Positions 7,679 through 15,077 of a stretch of DNA of 33,963 nt are shown here, in pieces. A program made the translations under genes and the position numbers. Within the stretch, counting starts at the first letter, position 1. Each line of letters opens with the position of its first letter. Location of the stretch: assembly GCF_016650035.1 (NCBI RefSeq), contig NZ_JAENWM010000038.1, positions 1 through 33,963 on the forward strand. The letters are read 5' to 3'. Below the pieces are notes generated by a model. It saw nothing but the letters and a program-made list of their open reading frames with translations, had not been told where the DNA came from and did no database searches. The DNA comes from Clostridium sp. (GTDB lineage: Bacteria; Bacillota; Clostridia; Clostridiales; Clostridiaceae).

Positions 7679-8452
7679 ATGCATATTGATGATATCATTC
7701 ATGTAGCTGCTGAAGCTGGTCAAATTATCTTAGAAAATGGTGGAGAAACTTATAGAGTAGAGCAAACAATTATTATGATATGTAAATCCTATGGCATACC
7801 ACTTACTGAAAGCTTCGTTACTCCTACTGGTATTATGGTTTCAATCACTAATAGTGAAAATCAAACCATTTCATTAGTTAAAAGAATAAATACTAGAACA
7901 TTTAATCTTCGTAAGGTTTCTATGATAAATAATCTATCTAGAGAAATAGTTTTAAATCCACTATCTATGGAAGATATGAGAAAAGAACTTGCTTATATTA
8001 ACACTTTACCTCCTTATTCTCAAAAAACCACAACATTTTTCGCTGCTTTATCTTGTGGTTCTTTCGCCATACTTTTTGGTGGAAATTATAAAGACTTTTT
8101 AATAGCCTTTCTAATTGGAGCTCTTATAAATACTTTAAGTGGATCGTTAGATAAATTAGATGTAAATGGTTTTCTAAAAAATATGCTTAGTGGTGCTTTA
8201 GCTGCCCTCATAGCCCTTATATCTACATCTTTAAACTTTGCAGGAAATATGGATACTATAATAATAGCCTCTATAATGATACTGGTCCCAGGTATTTCTA
8301 TAACAAATGCAATAAGAGATACTATTGCGGGTGATTTAGTTTCTGGCGTATCAAGATCTATCGAGGCTCTTTTCACAGCAATGGCAATAGCTGCGGGCAC
8401 AAGTGTAGTTTTTAAAATATGGACATTGTTATTTGGAGGTGCTTTAATATGA
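7679..8452 (+). CDS. Threonine/serine exporter family protein, large subunit (DUF1212/ThrE type)
   Basis: The N-terminal half (about residues 1-115) is the conserved cytoplasmic domain with ENGGETYRVEQT and TPTGIMVS; the C-terminal half carries about five membrane segments. This split arrangement, a large ThrE-like protein plus a small partner, resembles E. coli YjjP/YjjB, which exports small organic acids such as succinate; Corynebacterium ThrE exports threonine and serine. The substrate here is unknown. A ribosome site AAAGGAG sits six bases before the ATG. The stop overlaps the start of the small partner (ATGA-type overlap at 8449-8452), so the two are translated together. The neighbour glyA, which handles serine, is suggestive but divergent. 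Confidence 0.85.
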   Translation: MHIDDIIHVAAEAGQIILENGGETYRVEQTIIMICKSYGIPLTESFVTPTGIMVSITNSENQTISLVKRINTRTFNLRKVSMINNLSREIVLNPLSMEDMRKELAYINTLPPYSQKTTTFFAALSCGSFAILFGGNYKDFLIAFLIGALINTLSGSLDKLDVNGFLKNMLSGALAALIALISTSLNFAGNMDTIIIASIMILVPGISITNAIRDTIAGDLVSGVSRSIEALFTAMAIAAGTSVVFKIWTLLFGGALI

Positions 8453-8892
8453 TCCTTAGTTCATTTTATGCTTTTTTAAGTTCTCTTGGTTTTGGAGTAC
8501 TCTTTAATATAAGAGGTAAAAACTTAATTATAGCCGCAATTGGGGGAGGTCTTAGTTGGTTTACATATCTTCTCGCAGGAAAACTTCAACCATCCTTAGT
8601 TTTTTCATTATTTGTTGCTTCCTTGGTTGGGAGTATTTACTCAGAAATAATGGCAAGACTTCGGAAGAGCCCTGTAACAATATTTATAATCTGTTCAATC
8701 ATCCCTCTTGTTCCCGGTAGTGGGATGTATTATACTACGCTTGAAGCAGTAAAGGGAAATTTTGATGCATCTCTATCCAAAGGTGTAGTAACCCTATTTA
8801 GTGCAGGTGCTATTGCAATTGCAATAGTTTTTGTATCATCTATCAGTACAATTTTAAACAAACTAAAAAGAAAGAAAAAAATAAAGAAGTAA
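8449..8892 (+). CDS. Threonine/serine exporter family protein, small subunit (ThrE_2/YjjB type)
   Basis: 147-residue membrane protein with about five hydrophobic segments, the partner of the preceding gene. The conserved patch IPLVPGSGMYYTT is typical of the small ThrE half (PF12821 type). I place the start at ATG 8449, which overlaps the previous stop and has GGAGG nine bases upstream; an upstream in-frame ATG at 8419 lies inside the previous gene without a site. The protein ends in a lysine-rich tail (KRKKKIKK). Its stop codon lies inside the hairpin that terminates both this gene and the convergent regulator gene. Confidence 0.83.
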   Translation: MILSSFYAFLSSLGFGVLFNIRGKNLIIAAIGGGLSWFTYLLAGKLQPSLVFSLFVASLVGSIYSEIMARLRKSPVTIFIICSIIPLVPGSGMYYTTLEAVKGNFDASLSKGVVTLFSAGAIAIAIVFVSSISTILNKLKRKKKIKK

Positions 8893-8926
8893 AATTTGAT
8901 TATAAATTTTACTTCTTTATTTTTTA
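8875..8926. terminator. Bidirectional terminator shared by two convergent genes
   Basis: A 17-base arm (8881-8897) and its perfect complement (8904-8920) with a GATTAT loop, flanked by A6 on one side and T6 on the other, so it can work in both directions. The stop codons of the exporter gene (8890-8892) and of the regulator gene (8924-8926) are inside or at the edge of it. Confidence 0.9.
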
Positions 8927-9211
8927 CTTTAAAAACATAAGAAAAGTTGAAATAAGTTCTTGAATTTTTTCTTCTTCAATTGGATCATCTTCGTGTATAA
9001 GACAATTTTTAGTATATCTTTCTAAAACTAGCCCACCAACTTTAGTCGTAGCAGAACGTACTGCGGCCACTTGCACCAGTATATTCTTACAGCAAGTTTC
9101 ACTGCTCACCATCTTTTCTATACCTTTAACCTGGCCTTCAATTTTTCTTAATCTAATTTTAATATCTCGAACTAGTTGTTCATCCATTGATATATCATTT
9201 TCATTTGTCAT
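8924..9211 (-). CDS. CsoR/CstR-family (DUF156) transcriptional repressor with Cys-Tyr-Cys sensor site
   Basis: 95-residue all-helical repressor with the family core RLRKIEGQVKGIEKMV at residues 20-35. In copper-sensing CsoR the ligands are Cys-His-Cys (spacing 25 and 4). Here the equivalents are Cys41 (in TCCKNIL), Tyr66 (in ERYTKNC) and Cys70, so the histidine is replaced by tyrosine. This argues against Cu(I) sensing and is closer to the two-cysteine pattern of persulfide-sensing CstR, although metal binding is not excluded. A strong promoter and an operator-like GC-tract element lie directly upstream, suggesting autoregulation. Neighbours (aspS, an exporter) give no copper or sulfur context; the regulated genes may be elsewhere. 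Confidence 0.85.
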   Translation of the reverse strand: MTNENDISMDEQLVRDIKIRLRKIEGQVKGIEKMVSSETCCKNILVQVAAVRSATTKVGGLVLERYTKNCLIHEDDPIEEEKIQELISTFLMFLK

Positions 9212-9237
9212 TTTACCACTCCCATAGGTTATATTAT

Positions 9238-9254
9238 ATACCCCGTATAGGTAC
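9238..9254. promoter_or_regulatory. Candidate operator of the CsoR-family repressor
   Basis: ATACCCCGTATAGGTAC contains the inverted arms TACC and GGTA with C/G tracts, similar in kind to CsoR/CstR operators (TACCCC...GGGGTA). It overlaps the predicted transcription start of the repressor gene. Confidence 0.5.
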
Positions 9255-9261
9255 TGTTATA

Positions 9262-9290
9262 ATTATATCATCCTAATTTACACAAATCAA
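9262..9290 (-). promoter_or_regulatory. Promoter of the CsoR-family repressor gene
   Basis: Minus strand: -35 TTGATT (9285-9290), 17-base spacer, -10 TATAAT (9262-9267). Start of transcription predicted near 9255, immediately before the candidate operator. Confidence 0.75.
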
Positions 9291-9350
9291 GATAAAAATT
9301 TAAATAGCCTATTTTCATTTTAATTTAATTATCTTTTAATTATTGAAGAG

Positions 9351-9388
9351 AAAAAACAGCATAATATTTAGCTATTATACTGTTTTTT
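9351..9388 (-). terminator. Rho-independent terminator after aspS
   Basis: Minus strand arms AAAAAACAGTATAATA and TATTATGCTGTTTTTT (one mismatch) around a six-base loop, ending in six Ts, about 20 bases after the aspS stop. It closes the long hemZ-hisS-aspS cluster. Confidence 0.85.
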
Positions 9389-9409
9389 TAAATATATACT
9401 TTTAGTGTA

Positions 9410-11194
9410 TTATTTTTTTATTTCTGTTTTTGTAATTCCAAGTTCTTGAAGTTGTTTATCATCAACCATATTTGGTGCTTCAGACATTGGACAGTAAGCA
9501 TTTTGATTCTTAGGGAATGCTATTACGTCTTTAATATTTTCAGTGCCTGCTAAGAACATTACAATTCTGTCTAGTCCAAAAGCAAGTCCACCGTGTGGTG
9601 GTGGTCCATATTTAAATGATTCAAGTAAGAACCCAAATCTTTCCCATGCTTTCTCCTGAGTAAAACCTAAGACTTTAAACATAGTTTCTTGTAACTTAGA
9701 ATCATGTATTCTTATGCTTCCTCCACCTAATTCTTCGCCGTTTAGCACTATATCGTAAGCCTTAGCACGAACTCTACCTGGATCTGATTCTAAATACTGC
9801 AAATCTTCGTCCATTGGCATTGTGAAAGGATGGTGAGCTGCTATAAATCTATTTTCCTCTTCGTTATAATCTACTAGCGGGAACTGAGTAACCCATACAA
9901 AGTTAAACTCTTTATTATCTTTTAAAATTTCAAGTTCTTTTGCTACCTGTAATCTTAATGCACCTAGGGCTTGTAGAGCAATACTATCTTTGTCAGCCAC
10001 TATTAGCACTAAATCTCCAGTCTTTGCCTCTACCTTATTTAAAATAGCTTGCATTTGCGCTTCATTTAAGAATTTAGATATAGGAGATTTAATTTCATTC
10101 TCTTTACATGCAATGTAGGCCAGGCCTTTTGCTTTGTATGTCTTAACAAATTCACCTAATTTATCTAATTTTTTTCTACCCATGTCTGCAGCATTTTTTA
10201 CTACTATAGCTCTTACAGACCCCGCATTATCGATTGCACTTTTAAATACTACAAATTCACATTCACGTGATTCTTCAGTAATATCAACTATTTCCATTCC
10301 GAATCTTAGGTCCGGCTTGTCAGAACCATATTTATCCATAGCTTCTTTGTAGGTTATTCTTTTTATAGGAAGCATAACATCTTCATTTACTACTTCTTTA
10401 AATAATTTCACAATCAAGGCTTCATTTACTGCTATGACATCATCTTCCTCAACAAAGGACATTTCAATATCTACTTGCGTAAACTCTGGTTGTCTATTTG
10501 CTCTTAAATCTTCATCTCTAAAGCATCTTGCTATTTGGAAGTACTTATCATATCCAGACACCATTAATAGTTGTTTGAAAAGTTGTGGTGATTGTGGAAG
10601 TGCATAGAACATTCCAGGGTAATTCCTGCTTGGAACTAAATAGTCACGGGCTCCCTCAGGAGTACTTTTTGTAAGCATAGGCGTTTCTATTTCTAAAAAA
10701 CCATTTTCGTCTAAAAAGTCTCTAATAACTTTAGCTGCTTTATGACGTATCATAAGAATTTTTTGCATATCCGGTCTTCTTAAATCAAGATATCTATATT
10801 TTAGACGAACATTTTCTGAAGCGTCTAAATTTTCTTTTATATATATAGGTGGAGTTTCTGATTCGGATAATATCTTTATATTTTTACCTTGAAGCTCTAC
10901 TTGACCTGTAATCATATTATTATTAGGATCTTGCCTTTTAATAATTACACCAGTTACAGCAATGCAGTACTCTGATTTTACTAAATCTGCCTTTACAAAA
11001 GCTTCTTTGTTTATTTCTTCTCCAAATACTAACTGTAGAAGTCCTGTTCTATCACGTAAATCTATAAAAACAAGGCCACCTAAATTTCTTTTTCTTTGAA
11101 CCCAGCCCATAACTGTTACTTCATTTAATATGTGTTCTTCTCGAAGATCTCCACACATATTGGTTCTCTTTAATCCTTCTAATGCTTCTGCCAT
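9410..11194 (-). CDS. aspS: Aspartyl-tRNA synthetase
   Basis: Class II synthetase charging tRNA-Asp; cytoplasmic. 594 residues, the normal bacterial length with the inserted GAD domain. In order: N-terminal OB anticodon-binding domain (WVQRKRNLGGLVFIDLRDR), class II motifs around RYLDLRRP and FRDEDLRANRQPEFTQVD, and motif 3 GLAFGLDRIVMFLAG near the C-terminus. In the OB domain the residue before GG is Leu, which from memory marks tRNA-Asp-specific (discriminating) enzymes, while His marks the type that also charges tRNA-Asn; this should be read as a hint. It lies six bases after hisS with its own GGGAGG site and is the last gene before the terminator at 9351-9388. Confidence 0.97.
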   Translation of the reverse strand: MAEALEGLKRTNMCGDLREEHILNEVTVMGWVQRKRNLGGLVFIDLRDRTGLLQLVFGEEINKEAFVKADLVKSEYCIAVTGVIIKRQDPNNNMITGQVELQGKNIKILSESETPPIYIKENLDASENVRLKYRYLDLRRPDMQKILMIRHKAAKVIRDFLDENGFLEIETPMLTKSTPEGARDYLVPSRNYPGMFYALPQSPQLFKQLLMVSGYDKYFQIARCFRDEDLRANRQPEFTQVDIEMSFVEEDDVIAVNEALIVKLFKEVVNEDVMLPIKRITYKEAMDKYGSDKPDLRFGMEIVDITEESRECEFVVFKSAIDNAGSVRAIVVKNAADMGRKKLDKLGEFVKTYKAKGLAYIACKENEIKSPISKFLNEAQMQAILNKVEAKTGDLVLIVADKDSIALQALGALRLQVAKELEILKDNKEFNFVWVTQFPLVDYNEEENRFIAAHHPFTMPMDEDLQYLESDPGRVRAKAYDIVLNGEELGGGSIRIHDSKLQETMFKVLGFTQEKAWERFGFLLESFKYGPPPHGGLAFGLDRIVMFLAGTENIKDVIAFPKNQNAYCPMSEAPNMVDDKQLQELGITKTEIKK

Positions 11195-11200
11195 TTTATT

Positions 11201-12472
11201 TTATTCCTCCCTAAAACCTTGATCATTAACTATGTTAACTATTTCTTCTAAGTTGTCTAAGTTAATTTCAAACTGTTGTCCATCAAACATTCTTTTTATT
11301 TTAGCGTTTCTACTTTGGATTTCATCCTCGCCTAAAATAATTGTAAAAGAAGCTCCAATTTTATTAGCGTATTTCATTTGAGCTTTTACACTACGTTCCA
11401 TATGATCACATTCACACTTGATTCCCTTTACTCGTAAACTGTTTACTATTTTAATAGCTTGATTTTTTGATTCAGCGTGCATTGACCCAATATAAAGTTC
11501 CATGTAATTTTCTTTAGGGATTTCTATACCATTTTCCTCAAGCGACATTAATAGCCTTTCTATTCCCATCCCAAAACCCATCGATGGCAAATCAGGTCCA
11601 CCTATTTCATGGATTAAATTATCATATCTTCCTCCACCGCAAATCGCAATACCGTTTTTGTCATGTACTTCAAATACAGTCTTAGTGTAGTAATCAAGTC
11701 CTCTTACTATATGTGAATCTACTTTATACTCTATATCCATAACACTCAGATATTTCTTTAAACTTTCAAAATGAGTAGCACATTCCTCGCAAATATAATC
11801 TGATATAATAGGTGCACCGCTAACTATGGCCTTACAACTATTAACTTTGCAATCCAGAATCCTAAGTGGATTTTTTTCAAATCTGCTTACACAAGTTCCA
11901 CAAAGTTCATCAAGTTTAGGCTCTAAAAATACTTTTAGTGCTTCATTATATTTTTTTCTACAACCCGGACATCCCATACTGTTAATTTTAAGCTGCACAC
12001 CTTTTATTCCAAGTTCACTATATATTCTCATAACAAGGCTAATTACCTCAGCATCAACAGAAGCTTCCTTAGAACCACAAACTTCAACCCCAAACTGATG
12101 ATGCTCCCTAAATCTTCCCTTTTGCATTTTTTCATATCTAAAACATGGAGTAAAATAATACAGCTTTGTAGGTTGAACCTCATTAAAAAGACCATGTTCT
12201 ATAAATGCTCTTATTGCAGGTGCTGTTCCCTCTGGCTTTAGTGTAATGCTTCTTCCACCCTTGTCCTCAAAAGTGTACATTTCCTTTTGTACCACATCTG
12301 TAGTTTCTCCTACTCCTCTTATAAACAGCTCAGTATTTTCAAACATAGGTGTTCTAATTTCTTTGCATCCATATACAGAACAAAGATTTCTAAATAAATT
12401 TTCAACATACTGCCATTTATAAGCATTTTCCGGTAGCATATCCTTCGTACCCTTCGGTGCTTGAATATTCAT
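11201..12472 (-). CDS. hisS: Histidyl-tRNA synthetase
   Basis: Class II synthetase charging tRNA-His. 423 residues, normal length. It starts [12 protein letters not shown] (motif typical for HisRS). Motif 2 contains [18 protein letters not shown]; the histidine-binding signatures are [12 protein letters not shown] and GGGRYDNL; motif 3 is [11 protein letters not shown]. The C-terminal anticodon-binding domain follows from about residue 325. A cysteine-bearing segment near residues 165-205 ([12 protein letters not shown]) is present, as in many clostridial HisRS. The start ATG has AGGAGG six bases upstream. It lies between hemZ (24 bases upstream) and aspS (six bases downstream), an arrangement common in clostridia. 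No T-box leader is seen. Confidence 0.97.
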   Translation of the reverse strand: MNIQAPKGTKDMLPENAYKWQYVENLFRNLCSVYGCKEIRTPMFENTELFIRGVGETTDVVQKEMYTFEDKGGRSITLKPEGTAPAIRAFIEHGLFNEVQPTKLYYFTPCFRYEKMQKGRFREHHQFGVEVCGSKEASVDAEVISLVMRIYSELGIKGVQLKINSMGCPGCRKKYNEALKVFLEPKLDELCGTCVSRFEKNPLRILDCKVNSCKAIVSGAPIISDYICEECATHFESLKKYLSVMDIEYKVDSHIVRGLDYYTKTVFEVHDKNGIAICGGGRYDNLIHEIGGPDLPSMGFGMGIERLLMSLEENGIEIPKENYMELYIGSMHAESKNQAIKIVNSLRVKGIKCECDHMERSVKAQMKYANKIGASFTIILGEDEIQSRNAKIKRMFDGQQFEINLDNLEEIVNIVNDQGFREE

Positions 12473-12496
12473 TTTATTCCTCCTTTTACTTAGTTT

Positions 12497-13924
12497 TTAA
12501 TTATATAGGGTATCTAATAATGCAATTTTCTTTTCAATCATCTCATCTATACGTTTTATATACTCTCTAACATCTTTCACGTTGGCAAATCTCTCATGCC
12601 TGTTTTCTTCTAAAAAAACAACCTTACAAACTGCATCTGCACCAAGTGCAATAATTGTTTGTTTTTCCTCAATCATTTGGATATTGTATATTCCCTCTTT
12701 ACCTGGTGTTTTATATCCTATGTTTTCCATGTTACCCACCATATTCTTTTGTCTATACATATAATAGGGTTCCATATGGAGTTTTTTAGATAACTCTACA
12801 GTTTGCTGGTACATTTTATTTAATTCTTCTTGGCAAGGAACTTCAAACTTATAATCATTAAGCATGCTTTCATGAAGCTTTGAACCTCTTTTTATAGATA
12901 GTCCATGAATTGTAATACTATCAGGTTTAATAATAGATATTTCATGGCAAGTTTTTATTACATGTGAAATTTTTTCCCCTGGGAGTCCTATTATTAAATC
13001 CATATTTATATTATCAAAACCAAGTTCTCTAGCCATATTAAATTTTTCAGAAACGCTAGCTACAGAATGATTCCTGCCAATTAGTTTTAATGTATCATCG
13101 TTCATAGTTTGAGGATTAATGCTTATTCTATGTACTCCATATTTTTTCATAGTAGTTAGCTTTTCAAAGGTTATACTGTCTGGTCTTCCACATTCTACTG
13201 TAAATTCCTTCACTTTATTGACTACAATAAAAGCTTCATATATAGACTGCATTATACCTTCAAACTGCTCATTATTTACAGAAGTGGGCGTTCCCCCTCC
13301 AAAATATACACATTCAATATTTAGATGTTTATCTTTAATGTATGTACTTATACTCTCTATCTCATGTGACAGTGCCTTAAGATAAGGACCTACTACTGTT
13401 TTGCAACTATTTATAGGATTTGATGTAAAAGAACAGTATAAACACCTTGTGGGACAAAATGGCATGCCAATATAAACACTTATGTTGTCTTTTTTTGTGT
13501 TGACAATATTTTGCTCAAACCTTGCAACATCAATACAAAGTCTCGCCTTATCTTCTCTCGCAACATTTTTATCTTTGAACTCAGCTATGATAGCTTCATC
13601 AGTTGCACCCTCTTGTAACCTCTCTAGAGCTCTTTTAGAAGGCCTAATTCCTATTAAAGTACCCCAAGGAAGCACACTAGTTGCATTTTTTGAAAAATAT
13701 AAAAAAACAGCTTTTTTAACTTCTTCTTTAATTTTATAAACCTTATTAATTTTGTACTCATAACATTCAGCCTGGGAATGTATTTCTATTATATATTCCT
13801 TAACTTCAATATTAAAATCATAATCTTCTTCTACAAATTTAATTTCGGGAAATAGGTAGAATAAATTTATGATTTGATATACATCATAATTGAATTTTGA
13901 ATTGTTTAACTTTACCTTTATCAT
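12497..13924 (-). CDS. hemZ: Radical SAM coproporphyrinogen III oxidase-like protein HemZ
   Basis: Radical SAM protein of the HemN/HemZ group, 475 residues. The iron-sulfur motif is CPTRCLYC (CX3CX2C) in IGMPFCPTRCLYCSF, followed by YFGGGTPT and later GLPGE, all standard for the family. The N-terminal 150 residues form the extension that sets HemZ apart from HemN, with PWGTLIGIRPSKRALE. The usual role given is anaerobic oxygen-independent decarboxylation of coproporphyrinogen III. Many clostridia that carry hemZ at this position make little or no heme, so another role is possible. The start ATG has AAGGAG six bases upstream. Neighbours are the MBL hydrolase (51 bases upstream) and hisS. Confidence 0.88.
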   Translation of the reverse strand: MIKVKLNNSKFNYDVYQIINLFYLFPEIKFVEEDYDFNIEVKEYIIEIHSQAECYEYKINKVYKIKEEVKKAVFLYFSKNATSVLPWGTLIGIRPSKRALERLQEGATDEAIIAEFKDKNVAREDKARLCIDVARFEQNIVNTKKDNISVYIGMPFCPTRCLYCSFTSNPINSCKTVVGPYLKALSHEIESISTYIKDKHLNIECVYFGGGTPTSVNNEQFEGIMQSIYEAFIVVNKVKEFTVECGRPDSITFEKLTTMKKYGVHRISINPQTMNDDTLKLIGRNHSVASVSEKFNMARELGFDNINMDLIIGLPGEKISHVIKTCHEISIIKPDSITIHGLSIKRGSKLHESMLNDYKFEVPCQEELNKMYQQTVELSKKLHMEPYYMYRQKNMVGNMENIGYKTPGKEGIYNIQMIEEKQTIIALGADAVCKVVFLEENRHERFANVKDVREYIKRIDEMIEKKIALLDTLYN

Positions 13925-13975
13925 TTTAACTCCTTAATGAAACATAGAATATGTTTTTTCTCCCTAAACCCTAGA

Positions 13976-14584
13976 TTAATCCTGTAAAAAGGGATTATTT
14001 AATTTTTCATTGTTTATTGTGCTAATTTGTTGGTGACCAGGATACACAATAGTATCACCAGGCAGAGTTAATAGTTTTGATTTTATACTAGTAATTATAC
14101 TGCCAAAATCTCCTCCTGAAAAATCTGTTCTTCCAATTGAACCTGCAAAAAGAGTATCTCCAGTGAAAACGCAATTTTGTACTAAAAAGCACATACCACC
14201 TGGAGTGTGACCTGGCGTATCTATGCAAGCAACTTCTAAGTTTGCTATTTTTATTATATCACCCTGTTTTATTATTTTATCTGCCCCACCTTTGATGAGA
14301 GGACCAAATAAATGCTCTCCCTTAGTTATTAAATCATCGTCTAATTTACTTATACATACTGTTGCCTTTGTGATGGTCTTGAGCTCCGCTACACCTGTTG
14401 TATGATCTAGATGTCCGTGGGTCAAAAGTATATACTTAACACTGGCGCCCATAGTATCTATAGCGCCAGCGATATCGTCAACATCTCCACCCGGGTCTAA
14501 AACCACAGCTTCCTTGGTATTCTCATCCATTACAATATAACAGTTTGATCCATATATTCCTGTAACAAGTTTTTTTATTTCCAT
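13976..14584 (-). CDS. Metallo-beta-lactamase-fold hydrolase (glyoxalase II-like)
   Basis: 202-residue cytoplasmic hydrolase of the MBL superfamily. The metal motif THGHLDH (TxHxHxDH, about residues 56-62), then the histidine in DTPGHTPGGMCF, the aspartate in FTGDTLF and the histidine in YPGHQ supply the complete two-metal site. It belongs to the short glyoxalase II-like/YqgX group, whose substrates are mostly unknown; hydroxyacyl-thioester hydrolysis is a guess from the fold. A ribosome site AGGAGG lies six bases before the ATG. It is placed eleven bases after dtd, in the conserved rel-dtd-MBL-hemZ series. Confidence 0.9.
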   Translation of the reverse strand: MEIKKLVTGIYGSNCYIVMDENTKEAVVLDPGGDVDDIAGAIDTMGASVKYILLTHGHLDHTTGVAELKTITKATVCISKLDDDLITKGEHLFGPLIKGGADKIIKQGDIIKIANLEVACIDTPGHTPGGMCFLVQNCVFTGDTLFAGSIGRTDFSGGDFGSIITSIKSKLLTLPGDTIVYPGHQQISTINNEKLNNPFLQD

Positions 14585-14594
14585 TTTAAACCTC

Positions 14595-15041
14595 CTAAAA
14601 ATCTTTCTTACTCTCTAAAAGCAAAGTTACTGGTCCATCATTTTGTATGAAAACTTGCATATCCGCGCCAAAACTCCCAGTTTTAACTTCACCTAATATA
14701 TCGCAGCACTGTTTAACAAATTCCAAATACAGTACTTCAGCTTTTTCCCCACCAAGTGCTCTCATAAAATTTGGTCTTCTACCTTTTCTACAATCTCCAT
14801 ATAGTGTAAATTGAGAAACTACAAGCATTTCTCCCCCTACGTCTATTAAGGATTTATTCATCTTTTCATTTTCTTCAAAAATTCTAAGATTTAATATCTT
14901 ATCCTTTAAGAATTTTATATCTTCTTCAGTGTCTTCTTCGCATATTCCAAGAAGAACATTTAATCCAAAGCCTATTTCACTAACTAATTCCCCATTAACT
15001 TCAACCTTTGATGACTTAACTCTTTGCACTACTGCTCTCAT
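14595..15041 (-). CDS. dtd: D-aminoacyl-tRNA deacylase
   Basis: Removes D-amino acids (and glycine mischarged on tRNA-Ala) from tRNA, a proofreading step in translation. 148 residues, normal length. It begins MRAVVQRV as the family does. The two active-site signatures are SQFTLYGD (about residues 77-84) and [11 protein letters not shown] near the C-terminus (the cross-subunit Gly-Pro). The ATG is preceded by a run of seven Gs. It is located 36 bases after rel and directly before the MBL hydrolase, the standard order in clostridia. Confidence 0.96.
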   Translation of the reverse strand: MRAVVQRVKSSKVEVNGELVSEIGFGLNVLLGICEEDTEEDIKFLKDKILNLRIFEENEKMNKSLIDVGGEMLVVSQFTLYGDCRKGRRPNFMRALGGEKAEVLYLEFVKQCCDILGEVKTGSFGADMQVFIQNDGPVTLLLESKKDF

Positions 15042-15077
15042 AAATATCCCCCCCTTAAATAGAATAATTTTGTTGTG

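Noticed and set aside
11201-12496. Possible T-box leader for the hisS-aspS pair
   Set aside because: Only 24 bases separate hemZ from hisS, which is far too short for a T-box.
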